The notes beneath the pieces are model-generated. The model ran no database searches, was not told the DNA's origin, and saw nothing but the letters and a program-made list of their open reading frames with translations. A stretch of DNA of 64,000 bases from positions 1-64,000 of the forward strand of contig JAUPUU010000203.1 of assembly GCA_030917395.1 (NCBI GenBank), written 5' to 3'. This document shows, one piece after another, positions 63,331 to 64,000 of this stretch (its first letter is position 1; each line of letters starts with the position of its first letter). Source of the DNA: Cyanobacteriota bacterium erpe_2018_sw_21hr_WHONDRS-SW48-000092_B_bin.40 (lineage in GTDB: Bacteria; Cyanobacteriota; Vampirovibrionia; Obscuribacterales; Obscuribacteraceae). The translations under genes were made by a program, and so were the position numbers.

Positions 63331-64000
63331 CTAATTTGGTCCTCCACCGGGTGTAAAACCCTGATTGGGCCCCTGAGGCCCTTGCAGATTTGGCCCTGGA
63401 CCGCGACCACCACCACCCCTGAAGGTGGGCCGATCATCCGGCTGATGCTCCATTTCGTCTGCCAAGCTAGAAAGCAAAGAATTGATTCGGCCAGGGCTTC
63501 CACCCTTCGCTTTTTCAGCGACGATATCACCTAACTTGCGCAGATAATAGACTCCAAAGGACGGGTCACCGCGATGCTGCATCAGCTCGCTTTTAATCTT
63601 GGTCATAAGAGCCTGATTTTGCGCTTCCATCGGATCAGAACCTGCCGAATTGGCAACGGACTGTGGCCGGTCAGAGTTCTGACTAGAGGCCTGACTGAAA
63701 GTCTTGCTGGAAGAAACAACAGTAATGCCACGGCCGGAACCAGTGCGACTAGCCTGCCGAACTAAGTCTTCTTGCACAGCCAGTTTCTCGCCTAATTTTT
63801 GCAATGACTCCTTGACTGCTGCGGTCTGACCACTTTTTGCCTGTGCCTCTAGTTGAGCGAACATTGACTCAAAAGGTGCCACACCAGTTCCCTTACGCCT
63901 TAGAGAGTTGATTCTATCCATCAAGAGCAAGCGCTCATCTTCGCATGGGCCAGCTGAAACAGATAACTTTCGCTCTTCTGCCGACAACTTACTCTTTGCT
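63331..64000 (-). CDS. Unidentified protein with Gly/Pro/Asn tail (5' end beyond the window)
   Basis: The frame is open to the right edge without a start I can trust (TTG at 63987 has no ribosome site), so the gene is probably cut off. About 220 residues are visible: helical Glu/Lys/Gln-rich parts (LQKLGEKLAVQEDLVRQA and IKSELMQHRGDPSFG), a Ser/Gln linker, and an end of RGGGGRGPGPNLQGPQGPNQG, a collagen- or glycine-loop-like tail. The region before the tail (YYLRKLGDIVAEKAKGG) is ordered. No known domain is recognised. It heads the kinase-caspase run, 42 bases upstream of the kinase start. Confidence 0.6.
   Translation of the reverse strand, partial: AKSKLSAEERKLSVSAGPCEDERLLLMDRINSLRRKGTGVAPFESMFAQLEAQAKSGQTAAVKESLQKLGEKLAVQEDLVRQASRTGSGRGITVVSSSKTFSQASSQNSDRPQSVANSAGSDPMEAQNQALMTKIKSELMQHRGDPSFGVYYLRKLGDIVAEKAKGGSPGRINSLLSSLADEMEHQPDDRPTFRGGGGRGPGPNLQGPQGPNQGFTPGGGPN

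Overview
The window reads as a continuous stretch of chromosome from a Gram-negative, heterotrophic bacterium. Base composition is close to balanced. No phage, transposase, integrase, CRISPR array or rRNA is visible. The envelope is Gram-negative in type: an RND/MFP efflux pair, many Sec signal peptides and a DUF2490-type barrel protein. Three things point weakly to a non-photosynthetic relative of Cyanobacteria (Melainabacteria/Vampirovibrionia, for example Obscuribacterales). One is a homologue of the cyanobacterial/chloroplast At5g03900 family. Another is a plant-type methionine S-methyltransferase. The third is a wealth of TPR, kinase, caspase and long coiled-coil proteins. No photosynthesis gene is present. 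The lineage call is inference.

Layout. 0.2-6.8 kb (minus): an operon of an alpha/beta hydrolase, a membrane fusion protein, an RND pump and a small exported protein, preceded by a five-copy 18-bp direct repeat. 6.9-12.1 kb (minus): reductive pyrimidine breakdown (preA, preT, beta-ureidopropionase, beta-alanine-type aminotransferase), with a 40-bp perfect palindrome in the middle. 12.4-16.3 kb (plus): an MBOAT acyltransferase, an SGNH-like protein and a GNAT protein, probably for modifying an extracellular polymer. 16.4-20.3 kb: a TPR protein and a convergent GT-C-like membrane protein. 20.4-26.4 kb: tRNA-Lys, a small unknown gene, an LRR-DUF4240 protein, an AlkA glycosylase fused to an exported domain, proline dehydrogenase and a GAF-like protein. 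26.4-32.7 kb: lipA divergent from a complete pyruvate dehydrogenase operon (E1 alpha, E1 beta, E2, E3).

32.7-42.1 kb (plus): three long coiled-coil proteins, an ADP-ribosyltransferase-like protein and a Gly/Asn-rich exported protein, a group I cannot match to a described system. 42.2-44.6 kb: mmsA, which would complete beta-alanine catabolism to acetyl-CoA, and two small envelope genes. 44.7-47.1 kb: a fatty-acid desaturase divergent from a patatin-like lipase. 47.2-55.4 kb (plus): an AAA-type NTPase, glutamate dehydrogenase, an OPT transporter, the At5g03900-like protein, MOSC, DUF2490, RraA-like and an exported protein. 55.4-59.6 kb (minus): an SDR overlapping the end of a 1096-residue methyltransferase/aminotransferase-like protein that resembles plant methionine S-methyltransferase. 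59.7-64 kb (minus): a secreted TPR-caspase, a membrane Ser/Thr kinase and a truncated third gene in one run.

Metabolism fits a cell living on amino acids and pyrimidines: proline, glutamate, beta-alanine and pyruvate all feed to 2-oxoglutarate or acetyl-CoA. The most noteworthy items are the plant-type methyltransferase with two PLP-like domains, the coiled-coil/ART cluster, the glycosylase fusion, and the unusual repeats at 6.8 and 9.75 kb.
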